A stretch of DNA of 64,000 nucleotides from Flavobacteriales bacterium (GTDB taxonomy: Bacteria; Bacteroidota; Bacteroidia; Flavobacteriales_F; PHOS-HE28): assembly GCA_020635725.1 (NCBI GenBank), contig JACJZF010000003.1:186001-250000 (forward strand), written 5' to 3'. Made by a program: the position numbers and the translations under genes. Shown piece by piece: positions 25,882 through 34,532 of this stretch (position 1 is the first letter of the stretch; the number at the start of each line of letters is the position of its first letter). Below the pieces are notes generated by a model, which saw only the letters and a list, made by a program, of their open reading frames with translations, searched no databases and had not been told where the DNA came from.

Positions 25882-27171
25882 TCAGCGCAGCGCGGCATCG
25901 ACCGCTGCGATGATCCGCGCCGTGGCCCCGACGTGCTCGCGCACATAGCCGAGGGCAGCAACGGAGGCTGCGTCCCGCGCGGATCGGTCGGTGATCAACC
26001 GCGTGATCACGGCGCGCAGCTCATCGGCGTCGCGCACCTCGAAGCCGCCGCCGGCCTCGATCAAGCCGCGCGCCTCGGTGAACTTCTGGTGCCGCGGGCC
26101 GAAGATCACCGGCTTGCCCCATGCCGCCGCTTCCAGCAGGCTGTGGATGCCATCGCCGAACCCGCCGCCCACGTAGGCCACATCGGCGTGCTGGTAGAGC
26201 CGCGCGAGCAGCCCCATGCGATCCACGAGCAAGGTGCGAGCGAAGAAGGGGTCCTGTTCGGGCACGCGTGGGTCCGGCACGGGCGCATCGTTCGCGAGCA
26301 TCGATACCAGGCGGCTCCAACGCTCAATAGGGCGTGGAAGCAGGCGTGAAGCCTCTTCGAGCGCGTTCGGCGTGGGCTCATGCGGCACAACCATGAGGCG
26401 AACGGGCGCAGCGATCGGCTTCAGCGCCTCGGCGATCAGCCGCTCATCCGCAGGCCATGTGCTCCCGCCGATCAGCACGGGCGCATCCATGGCCCGGTGG
26501 AAGGCCAGTCCGATGGGCAGCCGTTCGCTATCGCGCGCGATCGCGTCCACCCGGTCGAAGCGGGTATCGCCGCTCACGGTCACCGCCTGTACGCCGATGG
26601 ATGCGAGGAGCGCGCGCGAGGGCTCGTCCTGCACGAAGACATGCGTGAAGCAGCGCAGCATGGCCCGGTGCGCGCTTCCGTACCAGCGGAAGAAGGGCTG
26701 TGCCCGCCGGAAGATGCCGGAGATCAGGAACAGCGGCGTGGCGTGCTGATGGATGCTGCGGAGCCAGTGGTGCCAGAACTCGTAGCGCACCCAGAGCACC
26801 AGCACCGGACGCACCAGGTGCATGAAGCGCCGCGCGTTCGCCGCGCCGTCGTTCGGCAGGTAGTCCACATGCGTGGCCAGCGGCGTGTCCTTGCGCATCG
26901 CATAGCCGCTCGGACTGTAGAACGTGAGGAGGACCGGTCGATCCGGATGCCGCTTGCGGAGCTCCTCCAGCACCGGGCGGCCCTGCTCGAACTCGCCGAC
27001 GCTGGCGCAATGCATCCAGATGCAGCCATGCAGGGCTTCGCTCCTGGCCTCGAGGCGCTGCCATGCGTCGTGCGCGCCTCGGACCCGAGCGCGCGCCTTG
27101 GGAACGAACGGCGCCGCCAGCCTGATGCCGAGGTGATACAGCCCGAGGCCCAGGTCGTACAGCAGGGGCAT
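25882..27171 (-). CDS. waaA: 3-deoxy-D-manno-octulosonic acid (Kdo) transferase
   Basis: A GT-B glycosyltransferase that adds Kdo to lipid A precursor at the inner membrane. It has the N-terminal YDLGLGLYHLGIRL anchor, the WMHCASVGEFEQGRPVLE motif with catalytic Glu, LISGIFR, SGDTRFDRV, and the C-terminal VGGGFGDGIHSLLEAAAWGKPVIFGP nucleotide site. Length is 429. It is preceded two bases upstream by the stop of the envelope protein gene, so the two are probably co-transcribed. Confidence 0.95.
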   Translation of the reverse strand: MPLLYDLGLGLYHLGIRLAAPFVPKARARVRGAHDAWQRLEARSEALHGCIWMHCASVGEFEQGRPVLEELRKRHPDRPVLLTFYSPSGYAMRKDTPLATHVDYLPNDGAANARRFMHLVRPVLVLWVRYEFWHHWLRSIHQHATPLFLISGIFRRAQPFFRWYGSAHRAMLRCFTHVFVQDEPSRALLASIGVQAVTVSGDTRFDRVDAIARDSERLPIGLAFHRAMDAPVLIGGSTWPADERLIAEALKPIAAPVRLMVVPHEPTPNALEEASRLLPRPIERWSRLVSMLANDAPVPDPRVPEQDPFFARTLLVDRMGLLARLYQHADVAYVGGGFGDGIHSLLEAAAWGKPVIFGPRHQKFTEARGLIEAGGGFEVRDADELRAVITRLITDRSARDAASVAALGYVREHVGATARIIAAVDAALR

Positions 27172-27172
27172 C

Positions 27173-27931
27173 TCAGTAATGGAAGCGGTCGTCGTCGCGC
27201 CGGTAGATCGGCAGGCTCCAACCCACGCGGATGCCGGTGAGCACGTCGGTGCGCTTGGGCGTGTTGTACTGCTCGGTGTCGAAGTTGTAGGCCCGAAGCG
27301 ATTCGGTGAAGCCCATCATCACCTCCAGTCCGAAATGGAAGTTCACCAGGCGCCGGTTGCCGAGATGATGGTAGCCGATATACCCCAGCGCCGCCGGGCC
27401 CGCACAGAGCCGGTCATAGCCTTCGAGGTACTCGTCCTCCAGTTGCGGCACCACGTTCTGCTGCGTCTGCACCCGCACCTTGTGCCGCATGAAGCCGCCG
27501 CCGAGCTTGAGCACGATGCCGCTGTTGGGGTTGGGGCCCACCACGGGCAGCAGCTTGCCCACGAACCCGAAGGCGGTCCAGCCGCGCTCGAAGAGGAAGA
27601 CATCGGCCATCACCCCGTCCTGGTCGATGATCTGCCCGGCGCTGTTGATCACGTTGCGCAGGATGCCCGGCTCCACCACCTTGTTGCCGAAGAGGAAACT
27701 GCCTTCGGCGCCGATGAGCCAGTTGCTGCGGAACTTCCGGTAGGCGCCCAGGCCGATGTTGCTGTTCGCCCCGAAACGCGTGGCGAGGTCGCCGCCGGGC
27801 CATTGGTGCGCGTAGCTGGCCTGCACGGCCACCAAGGCGATGGTGGTGTCGCGGATGCTGGTGCTGCGCTGCGCTTCCGCGAAGCCAGGCAGCAGCGCGA
27901 TGAGCAGGGCGATGAGGGTGGATCGGCGCAT
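27173..27931 (-). CDS. Hypothetical envelope protein (beta-barrel-like)
   Basis: A 252-residue protein from MRRSTLIALL, with a signal peptide ending at GFAEAQ. Alternating hydrophobic, aromatic-rich strands (ANSNIGLGAYRKF, VLKLGGGFMRHKV, LNFHFGLEVMMGF-like) suggest a small outer-membrane barrel or periplasmic beta protein. The start was placed after the TACTTTCG box at 27947-27954, which excludes the longer in-frame Met at 27976. No family is recognised. It sits upstream of waaA in the same unit. Confidence 0.65.
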   Translation of the reverse strand: MRRSTLIALLIALLPGFAEAQRSTSIRDTTIALVAVQASYAHQWPGGDLATRFGANSNIGLGAYRKFRSNWLIGAEGSFLFGNKVVEPGILRNVINSAGQIIDQDGVMADVFLFERGWTAFGFVGKLLPVVGPNPNSGIVLKLGGGFMRHKVRVQTQQNVVPQLEDEYLEGYDRLCAGPAALGYIGYHHLGNRRLVNFHFGLEVMMGFTESLRAYNFDTEQYNTPKRTDVLTGIRVGWSLPIYRRDDDRFHY

Positions 27932-27946
27932 GGGGCGTGGGCGGGG

Positions 27947-27954
27947 CGAAAGTA
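27947..27954 (-). promoter_or_regulatory. -7 box (TACTTTCG) of the envelope protein-waaA unit
   Basis: TACTTTCG on the minus strand, 15 bases before the ATG at 27931. Confidence 0.5.
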
Positions 27955-28010
27955 ACGGGGGCGTAACGCCCGGCACGCGCGTGAATTGCCCTGTGGCCCA
28001 AGGCGCGGGC

Positions 28011-28018
28011 TATCTTCG
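28011..28018 (+). promoter_or_regulatory. -7 box (TATCTTCG) of wbpE-like gene
   Basis: TATCTTCG, 30 bases upstream of the ATG at 28049. It heads the nucleotide-sugar region. Confidence 0.5.
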
Positions 28019-28048
28019 CCGCCTCATTTCCGGCTCCGGCCGCACACC

Positions 28049-29203
28049 ATGGAGACCCCTACGCGCATGCGACCCATCCAGATGGTCGACCTCGTGGCCC
28101 AGTACCATCGCATCAAGGATGAGGTGGACGCGGCGGTGATCCGCGTGATGGAGAGCGCCGCCTTCATCAACGGGCCGGAGGTGAAGGAGCTGGAGAAGGA
28201 GCTCGGCGCGTACCTCGGGGTGAAGCATGCCATCGGCTGCGCCAATGGCACCGATGCGCTCCAGATCGCCATGATGGCGCTGGATCTGAAACCCGGCGAT
28301 GAGGTGATCACGGCCTCCTTCACCTTCGTGGCCACCGTCGAGGTGATCGGCCTGCTGGGACTAACGCCCGTGTTCGCTGACGTGAAGCCCGGCACCTTCA
28401 ACATCGATCCCGAGGACATCCGACGGAAGATCACTCCGAAGACGAAGGCCATCGTGCCGGTGCACCTCTTCGGGCAGAGCGCGGACATGGAGGCGATCAT
28501 GGCCATCGCCCAGGAGCACGGGCTGTACGTGATCGAGGACAACTGCCAGGCCATCGGCTCCGATTACACTTTCGGCGATGGGTCGAAGCGAAAGGCGGGC
28601 ACCATCGGGCACATCGGCACCACCAGCTTCTTCCCCAGCAAGAACCTGGGCTGCTACGGCGATGGGGGCGCGCTCTTCACCAACGATGAGGAGCTGGCCA
28701 AGCGCATCCGCCGCGTGTGCAACCACGGCAGCGATGTGCGTTACTACCACGAGGTGGTGGGCGTGAACAGCAGGCTGGACAGCATCCAGGCCGCCATCCT
28801 GCGCATCAAATTGCGGCAGCTCGATGCCTATGCCGAGGCACGGAACCGCGCCGCTTCAGCGTACGACCAGGCCTTCCGGGGCATCCCTGGCCTCAGCATC
28901 CCGGAGCGGAGCGGCAGCAGCAGCCACGTCTTCCACCAGTACACGCTCAAGGTGGCCCAGGGGCGTCGCGATGCGCTCAAGAAGCACTTGGAGGACAGCG
29001 GCATACCGGCCATGATCTACTACCCTGTACCCTGCCACCTCCAGAATGCGTACAAGAGCGCCCGCTTCGCGGAAGGATCATTGCCCGTGACCGAATCCAT
29101 CACCCATGAAGTGCTCTCCTTGCCGATGAGCACGGAGCTCGACGAGCAGCAGCTGAATCACATCACCTCCACCGTGAGGTCTTTCTTCCAGACCAACAAA
29201 TGA
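28049..29203 (+). CDS. DegT/DnrJ/EryC1-family sugar aminotransferase (WbpE-like)
   Basis: A PLP-dependent aminotransferase of 384 residues. It has the substrate/cofactor region CANGTDALQIAM, cofactor-stacking ED at 163-164, and Schiff-base Lys198 in FFPSKNLGCYGDGG. Because wbpD-, wbpB- and wbpA-like genes lie downstream, it most likely aminates C3 of UDP-2-acetamido-3-keto-glucuronate with glutamate as donor. The start METPTRM was chosen over an upstream Met that would cross the promoter. The substrate is inferred from context. Confidence 0.88.
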   Translation: METPTRMRPIQMVDLVAQYHRIKDEVDAAVIRVMESAAFINGPEVKELEKELGAYLGVKHAIGCANGTDALQIAMMALDLKPGDEVITASFTFVATVEVIGLLGLTPVFADVKPGTFNIDPEDIRRKITPKTKAIVPVHLFGQSADMEAIMAIAQEHGLYVIEDNCQAIGSDYTFGDGSKRKAGTIGHIGTTSFFPSKNLGCYGDGGALFTNDEELAKRIRRVCNHGSDVRYYHEVVGVNSRLDSIQAAILRIKLRQLDAYAEARNRAASAYDQAFRGIPGLSIPERSGSSSHVFHQYTLKVAQGRRDALKKHLEDSGIPAMIYYPVPCHLQNAYKSARFAEGSLPVTESITHEVLSLPMSTELDEQQLNHITSTVRSFFQTNK

Positions 29204-29232
29204 GCGTTCGGCCAATGGCAGATTGCATCGCG

Positions 29233-29268
29233 CAACTCTCAACCCGCTCAACGTTCAACCCCCCAACC
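29233..29268. repeat. CAAC-TTCAACC low-complexity repeat
   Basis: A run of imperfect 7-10-bp units (CAACTCTCAAC, CGCTCAACGTTCAACC) in the 76-bp gap before ugd. The reverse-complement family appears at 41258-41299. Confidence 0.5.
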
Positions 29269-29279
29269 TTTTCAAACGG

Positions 29280-30611
29280 ATGAACATCGCAGTAGTAGGC
29301 ACCGGATACGTAGGCCTCGTGACAGGAACCTGCTTCGCCGAGACCGGCAACCACGTGGTATGCGTGGACATCGACGCGAACAAGGTGCAGATGATGAAGG
29401 ATGGCAAGGTGCCCATCTACGAGCCGCACCTCGATGTGCTCTTCGAGCGCAACATCCGCCAGGGGCGCCTGAGCTTCACCACCGACCTGGCCAGCGCCAT
29501 CAAGGATGCCCAGATCATCTTCCTCGCGCTGCCCACGCCTCCCGGTGAGGATGGCAGCGCTGACCTGAAGTACGTGCTCGGCGTGGCCGACGACCTCGGG
29601 AAGATCATCACCGACTACAAGGTGATCGTGGACAAGAGCACCGTGCCGGTCGGAACCGCCGAGAAGGTGCATGCCGCGCTCGCCAGGAACGCCAAGGAGG
29701 ATCTCTTCGATGTGGTGAGCAACCCGGAGTTCCTGCGCGAAGGCTTCGCCGTGGACGATTTCCTGAAGCCCGACCGCGTGGTGGTGGGCACCAGCAGCGA
29801 CCGTGCCCGCAAGGTGATGGAGGACCTGTACAAGCCCTTCGTGCGCCAGGGCAACCCCATCATCTTCATGGATGAGCGCAGCGCGGAGCTGACCAAGTAC
29901 GCTGCCAACGCCTTCCTCGCCACCAAGATCACGTTCATGAACGAGATCGCGAACTTCTGCGAGCGCGTGGGCGCCGACGTGGACAAGGTGCGCATCGGCA
30001 TGGGCACCGATACGCGCATCGGCAAGCGTTTCCTCTTCCCCGGCATCGGCTACGGGGGCAGCTGCTTCCCCAAGGATGTGCAGGCGCTGGCCAAGAGCGG
30101 CAACGATGCGGGCTACACCTTCCAGATCATCAAGAGCGTGATGGAGGTGAACGAGCAGCAGAAGACCTCCATCATCCCGAAGATCAAGGGCCATTACGGC
30201 AACCTCGCCGGCAAGCGCTTCGCCCTGTGGGGCCTGGCCTTCAAGCCCGATACCGACGACATCCGCGAGGCACCGGCGCTCTACGTGATCGAGGAGCTCG
30301 TGAAGGCCGGCGCCAGCGTCACCGCCTTCGACCCCGAGGCCATGGCCAACGTGAAGAAGCTCATGGGCGACAAGGTCACCTTCGCCAAGGATGAATACGA
30401 CGCGCTCCAGGGCGCCGATGCGCTCATCATCGCCACCGAATGGGCGCTCTTCCGCACGCCAGACTTCAACCGCGTGGCTTCCTCGCTGAAGGACAAGGTG
30501 ATCTTCGACGGCCGCAACCTGTACGAGCTGGACGAGATGCAGAAGCTCGGTTTCACGTACATGAGCGTGGGCCGCAACCCCGTGAACGTGCCTGCGAAGG
30601 CCAACGCCTAG
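29280..30611 (+). CDS. ugd: UDP-glucose 6-dehydrogenase
   Basis: Oxidises UDP-glucose to UDP-glucuronate with two NAD+. It has N-terminal GTGYVGLVTG and the catalytic Cys262 in YGGSCFPKDV. ALPTPPGEDGSADL, KSTVPVGTA and the C-terminal LWGLAFKPDTDDIREAP complete the three-domain layout. Length is 443. The MNIAVVG start was preferred over a Met at 29223, which would read low-complexity DNA. The product feeds the decarboxylase encoded next. Confidence 0.95.
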   Translation: MNIAVVGTGYVGLVTGTCFAETGNHVVCVDIDANKVQMMKDGKVPIYEPHLDVLFERNIRQGRLSFTTDLASAIKDAQIIFLALPTPPGEDGSADLKYVLGVADDLGKIITDYKVIVDKSTVPVGTAEKVHAALARNAKEDLFDVVSNPEFLREGFAVDDFLKPDRVVVGTSSDRARKVMEDLYKPFVRQGNPIIFMDERSAELTKYAANAFLATKITFMNEIANFCERVGADVDKVRIGMGTDTRIGKRFLFPGIGYGGSCFPKDVQALAKSGNDAGYTFQIIKSVMEVNEQQKTSIIPKIKGHYGNLAGKRFALWGLAFKPDTDDIREAPALYVIEELVKAGASVTAFDPEAMANVKKLMGDKVTFAKDEYDALQGADALIIATEWALFRTPDFNRVASSLKDKVIFDGRNLYELDEMQKLGFTYMSVGRNPVNVPAKANA

Positions 30612-30667
30612 AACCCATCAGGAGATCGGTCAAGGAGAAGGTCAGGGAATCACAGCGAATGCCATTG

Positions 30668-30700
30668 TCTGATTCTCCGATCATCTAATCATCTGATTCC
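30668..30700. repeat. ATCTGATT low-complexity repeat
   Basis: Tandem-like CTGATTC/CATCTAAT units fill the end of the 89-bp gap between ugd and uxs. This is non-coding, low-complexity DNA of the same style as other gaps in the window. Confidence 0.4.
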
Positions 30701-31693
30701 ATGAACAAAGAGCGTGTCCTCATCACCGGCGCAGCGGGCTTCCTCGGCTCGCACCTCTGCGACCGATTCCTGAAGGAGGGCTACCACGTGATCGGTATGG
30801 ATAACCTGATCACCGGTCGGCTGAAGAACATCGAGCACCTCTTCAAGCGCGAGGACTTCGAGTTCTACAACCACGACGTCTCCAAGTTCGTGCATGTGCC
30901 CGGCCCGCTGAAGTACATCCTGCACTTCGCTTCGCCCGCTTCGCCCATCGACTACCTGAAGATCCCGATCCAGACCCTGAAGGTGGGATCGCTCGGCACG
31001 CACAACCTGCTCGGACTGGCCAAGGCCAAGGGCGCACGCATCCTGGTGGCCAGCACCAGCGAGGTGTATGGCGACCCGCAAGTGCACCCGCAAACGGAGA
31101 GCTACTGGGGCCATGTGAACCCGATCGGTCCGCGCGGCGTGTACGACGAGGCCAAGCGCTTCCAAGAGGCCATCACCATGGCCTACCACACCTATCACGG
31201 GTTGGAGACACGCATCGTGCGCATCTTCAACACCTACGGTCCGCGCATGCGCCTCAATGACGGCCGCGTGCTTCCCGCCTTCATCGGCCAGGCTTTGCGC
31301 GGCGAGGACCTCACCGTATTCGGAGACGGTTCGCAGACACGCAGCTTCTGTTACGTGGATGATCTCGTGGAGGGCATCTATCGCCTGCTCCTGAGCGACT
31401 ACGCCGGACCCGTGAACGTGGGCAACCCCAGCGAGATCACCATCGCGCAGTTCGCGGAGGAGATCATCAAGCTCACGGGAACCTCGCAGAAGGTGGTGTA
31501 CAAGCCCTTGCCGAAGGATGATCCCATGCAGCGCCAGCCGGACATCACCCTGGCGCGCAAGCTGCTTGGCTGGGAACCGAAGGTGAGCCGTGCCGAAGGA
31601 CTGAAGATCACCTACGCGTACTTCAAGTCGCTGACGCCCGATGAGCTGAACGAGAAGGAGCACTTCTCATTCGAAGGCTACGTGCGGAAGTGA
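30701..31693 (+). CDS. uxs: UDP-glucuronate decarboxylase (UDP-xylose synthase)
   Basis: A short-chain dehydrogenase-type enzyme converting UDP-glucuronate to UDP-xylose. It has NAD-binding GAAGFLGSHLC, the UXS signature HFASPASPIDYLKIPIQTLK, STSEVYGDP, and catalytic YDEAK (Tyr148, Lys152) with RIFNTYGPRM. Length is 330. It directly follows ugd, giving the two-step route from UDP-glucose. Its stop overlaps the GTG start of the next gene. Confidence 0.94.
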   Translation: MNKERVLITGAAGFLGSHLCDRFLKEGYHVIGMDNLITGRLKNIEHLFKREDFEFYNHDVSKFVHVPGPLKYILHFASPASPIDYLKIPIQTLKVGSLGTHNLLGLAKAKGARILVASTSEVYGDPQVHPQTESYWGHVNPIGPRGVYDEAKRFQEAITMAYHTYHGLETRIVRIFNTYGPRMRLNDGRVLPAFIGQALRGEDLTVFGDGSQTRSFCYVDDLVEGIYRLLLSDYAGPVNVGNPSEITIAQFAEEIIKLTGTSQKVVYKPLPKDDPMQRQPDITLARKLLGWEPKVSRAEGLKITYAYFKSLTPDELNEKEHFSFEGYVRK

Positions 31694-32571
31694 ACCCGCT
31701 GTCCGATCCGGTCGTGATCCGTGTGGCGGGCGTGCCCGAGCACTTCAACCTGCCGTGGATGCTGGCCTTGGAGCGACGCGCCTTCGTGCGTGCCGGCATC
31801 GAGGTGAAATGGCGCACCGTGCCCGAAGGCACCGGGGCCATGTGCAAATTGCTCCGTGCGGGTGAGGTGGATGTGGCCATGCTCGTGACCGAAGGCGCCG
31901 TGCGCGACATCCTCAACGGCAATCCGAGCCGCATCCTTTCGCCGTACGTCGATTCGCCGTTGACCTGGGGCGTGCATGTAGGAGCCCACACCGCGATTAA
32001 AGAGCCGGCGCAACTGAAGGATGTGCCTTTCGCGATCAGCCGCCTCAATTCCGGCAGCCACCTGGCCGCCATGGCTTATGCACAGGCCCACGGCTGGATC
32101 CCGCAGGAGAGCGACCTCGTGGTGGTGAACGACCTGGAAGGCGCGGTGGAACGGCTGAAGGGCCCTGATCCCATCGCCTTCCTCTGGGAGAAGTATACCA
32201 CGAAGCACCTCGTGGATAGCGGCGCCTTCCGCCGCGTGGATGAATACCAGGCGCCATGGCCCTCGTTCGTGCTCGTGGCGAGCGAGGGCATCCTCGGGTC
32301 GAACGGAACCGACGTTGCCCGTTTGCTGCGCGTGATCCGCGACCAGGCCAAGGGCGTTATGGAGAAGAAGAGCGCCCCGGAGATGATCGCTCAGCGTTAC
32401 CGGATGAGCGACGAGGACGCGCGCGATTGGTTCAGCGGCGTGCGCTGGAACCTGGATGGAAAGGTGGTAGAGGGCATGCTCGAGCGCGTCGCGAGCACCT
32501 TGCAAGAAGCGGGCATGTTGCCGGAGGTTAAGGCCGGGTCATTGGTCGAACGGCTCTGCGCGGAGCTCTGA
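31690..32571 (+). CDS. Periplasmic-binding-protein-like protein without signal peptide
   Basis: A 293-residue protein with a type 2 periplasmic-binding-protein fold of the NMT1/THI5-like (Ca3427-like) kind. Recognisable are IRVAGVPEHFNLPWMLALE, GTGAMCKLLRAGEVDVAMLVTEGAV and PFAISRLNSGSHLAAM. It has no export signal, so it is expected in the cytosol, and no ABC permease is nearby. The ligand is unknown. It starts with GTG overlapping the uxs stop (GTGA), so the two are coupled. Why it belongs with uxs is unclear. Confidence 0.72.
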   Translation: MNPLSDPVVIRVAGVPEHFNLPWMLALERRAFVRAGIEVKWRTVPEGTGAMCKLLRAGEVDVAMLVTEGAVRDILNGNPSRILSPYVDSPLTWGVHVGAHTAIKEPAQLKDVPFAISRLNSGSHLAAMAYAQAHGWIPQESDLVVVNDLEGAVERLKGPDPIAFLWEKYTTKHLVDSGAFRRVDEYQAPWPSFVLVASEGILGSNGTDVARLLRVIRDQAKGVMEKKSAPEMIAQRYRMSDEDARDWFSGVRWNLDGKVVEGMLERVASTLQEAGMLPEVKAGSLVERLCAEL

Positions 32572-32574
32572 GCG

Positions 32575-33498
32575 CTATTGCTTCAGCCAGCGCAGCATGC
32601 TTCCATTGCCGGACCTGTCGGTGACGCTGATGAAGTAGGTGCCTGGCGCCCAACTCTCTGCTCTTATGCGCTCACCAGATCGGTAGTTCCCGGTGGTGAA
32701 GCAGAGGCGGCCAAGCGCATCGCGCACGATGACTAGGACCGAGGAACTGCCAAAGCCTGAAAGCTGGAGATGGTCGGTGCCGGGGTTGGGATAAGAGGTC
32801 AGTCCACGTTCGGAGGTGCGTTCTGCGGAACCGAGCACGAGATCGCATGACAGTCCATCATTGGTCGAGAGCTCCCAATCCGAGTAGTGCAGCAGATTGA
32901 AGTAGCTGTATTCAATGATCCCGCCCGGATTGCATTGAATGTTGGTGAACACACGCGGGGTGCCGCCGATCCGCTCAATGACGCGCAAGGGGTCCTGATT
33001 GAATGGCATGTCTTCAGCCATCGGCACCCCATCGCTATCGAGTTGGTCGATGTCCCATGTCCTGAGGCTAACACCACCCATCACCACATGTCCTGTATCG
33101 GCGATGACCAGCTTCCCAAGCGGGTCGCAATCCGGGTCGAAACCCAAGGGGTACCAGAAATCACCCGGAACACCGAGGTAGTACAACGTATCCCAAGGTG
33201 AGTTCATCGTCCAGTTGTTCTTGTAGTAGACCACATCGCCTTGGAGGCTAACGAAGTCCCGAAACTGCCAGACATCGCTGTTGCAAATCGTATCAGAGCC
33301 TAAGTAGCAGGTCCGCGTCATGCACCGCTGCGCCACGAAACCATCTAGCAGCGTATCTCCGGAATACATGTAGACATCGAGGCTTGGGGTCAAATGCAAT
33401 TGCTTGTAAACCCAGCACGCTCCTGGTGCCCAGAACTGCTGTCCCTGCGCGAGCGGGGTGCAGACCGACAGCAGGAAGAGCATGAGGATCTTTCTCAT
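32575..33498 (-). CDS. T9SS-secreted hypothetical protein (tandem paralogue 1)
   Basis: A 307-residue exported protein with a signal peptide (MRKILMLFLL ... LAQG) and a Cys- and aromatic-rich beta domain. It ends in a T9SS type A sorting domain from about residue 236 (YPNPGTDHLQLSGFG ... WAPGTYFISV ... RWLKQ). The start was placed at 33498 because its ATG overlaps the stop of the paralogue upstream (ATGA). The tail is nearly the same as that of the neighbour; the N-terminal half keeps only spaced motifs (WAPGACWVYK, DTLYYLG). Confidence 0.75.
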   Translation of the reverse strand: MRKILMLFLLSVCTPLAQGQQFWAPGACWVYKQLHLTPSLDVYMYSGDTLLDGFVAQRCMTRTCYLGSDTICNSDVWQFRDFVSLQGDVVYYKNNWTMNSPWDTLYYLGVPGDFWYPLGFDPDCDPLGKLVIADTGHVVMGGVSLRTWDIDQLDSDGVPMAEDMPFNQDPLRVIERIGGTPRVFTNIQCNPGGIIEYSYFNLLHYSDWELSTNDGLSCDLVLGSAERTSERGLTSYPNPGTDHLQLSGFGSSSVLVIVRDALGRLCFTTGNYRSGERIRAESWAPGTYFISVTDRSGNGSMLRWLKQ

Positions 33499-34385
33499 TG
33501 CTTCAGCCATTGGAGGGTCCGGCTCTGGGTTGCGCTGATCACGGTAATGCAGTACGAGCCTGGCGCCCAATTCTCTGTTCGAATGCGCTCACCAGATTGG
33601 TAGTTCCCGGTGCTGAAGCAGAGGCGGCCAAGCGCATCGCGCACGTTGACTTGGGCCGAGGAACTGCCAAGGCCTGAAAGCTGGAGATGGTCGGTGCCGG
33701 GGTTGGGGAGAATCAGCAAGCGCGCTGCTTCAAGGTTCGTGTTGCTGGAGGTCAATGTCAGCTGACAATCGGAGCCATTCGGCCATTGGATATCGTTGTC
33801 GCTGTAGCAGATGAAGCTTGGTTGGTAGTATTCGATGATAAGCGAGCAATCGTCGATGAACGCTTCTCGCGGTGTCATGCCGATGCGCTCGACCAAGGTG
33901 ATGCCGGGCACGGCAATGCCATCCTCATTCACTTGACCCAACGACCAGGTCCCCAGAGTAAGGCCGCCAATCAGCGTATCACCGGTATCCAGCACCTCAA
34001 GCATGCCCTGAGGGGGACAGGTCATTGGATGCAGCGGCGGCCACCAGCGGTCCCCGATCTGAGCACCGAACCAATACAACGTGTCCCATCCCGAGCCAGC
34101 GTGCCATGTAAGCACCACGTCATCGCTGAGCGCCTCATGCATGGTCCAGCTGTCCGCTATCGGCTGTCCGTACGCATGTCCAAGGCTCATGCATTGAATT
34201 CGCCTTGCGTCGATTCCATCAAGGATCGTATCGGCCGTGTAACGGTACTCGGCTCGATAGTCAACGGCATCACCACCTCCCCATTCCTGGAAACGATAGG
34301 TCCAAACCGCACCTGGTGCGCACCACTGCTGCCCCATCAAGGATTGAGCGGCCGTCATCAGAACGACTAAGGCGATGGGTCTCAT
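33495..34385 (-). CDS. T9SS-secreted hypothetical protein (tandem paralogue 2)
   Basis: A 296-residue exported protein with a signal peptide (MRPIALVVLMTAAQSLMGQ). Its start resembles the downstream paralogue (WCAPGAVWTYRFQ), with the shared DTLYWFGAQIGD motif. It ends in a T9SS sorting domain (LPNPGTDHLQLSGLG ... APGSYCITV ... QWLKQ). An ATG two codons earlier (34391) is possible. The pair interrupts the plus-strand polysaccharide genes. Confidence 0.75.
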   Translation of the reverse strand: MRPIALVVLMTAAQSLMGQQWCAPGAVWTYRFQEWGGGDAVDYRAEYRYTADTILDGIDARRIQCMSLGHAYGQPIADSWTMHEALSDDVVLTWHAGSGWDTLYWFGAQIGDRWWPPLHPMTCPPQGMLEVLDTGDTLIGGLTLGTWSLGQVNEDGIAVPGITLVERIGMTPREAFIDDCSLIIEYYQPSFICYSDNDIQWPNGSDCQLTLTSSNTNLEAARLLILPNPGTDHLQLSGLGSSSAQVNVRDALGRLCFSTGNYQSGERIRTENWAPGSYCITVISATQSRTLQWLKQ

Positions 34386-34470
34386 GTGCATGGCCTTCGG
34401 ACGTGTGAATCTAGCCACAATCCCTTTTCCATCCTTGGCGCTCAGGGCTTTATGTTCCCTATCCCTTCGG

Positions 34471-34478
34471 TACCTTCG
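34471..34478 (+). promoter_or_regulatory. -7 box (TACCTTCG) upstream of wbpDBA
   Basis: TACCTTCG, 54 bases before the ATG at 34533, in the divergent gap with the T9SS paralogues. It probably drives wbpD-wbpB-wbpA. Confidence 0.45.
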
Positions 34479-34532
34479 CGGCCCTTCCGGCACGCGCTTC
34501 ATGCTCGCATGGGCGTTTGGCCGTACGAGACC

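Noticed and set aside
33499..33570. Longer start for T9SS paralogue 1
   Set aside because: It would read through the end of the upstream paralogue. The ATGA overlap start gives a proper signal peptide.
34386..34532. Longer N-terminus for the WbpD-like protein
   Set aside because: It would translate the promoter region and has no similarity to the family, whose members begin at the MSF-like start.
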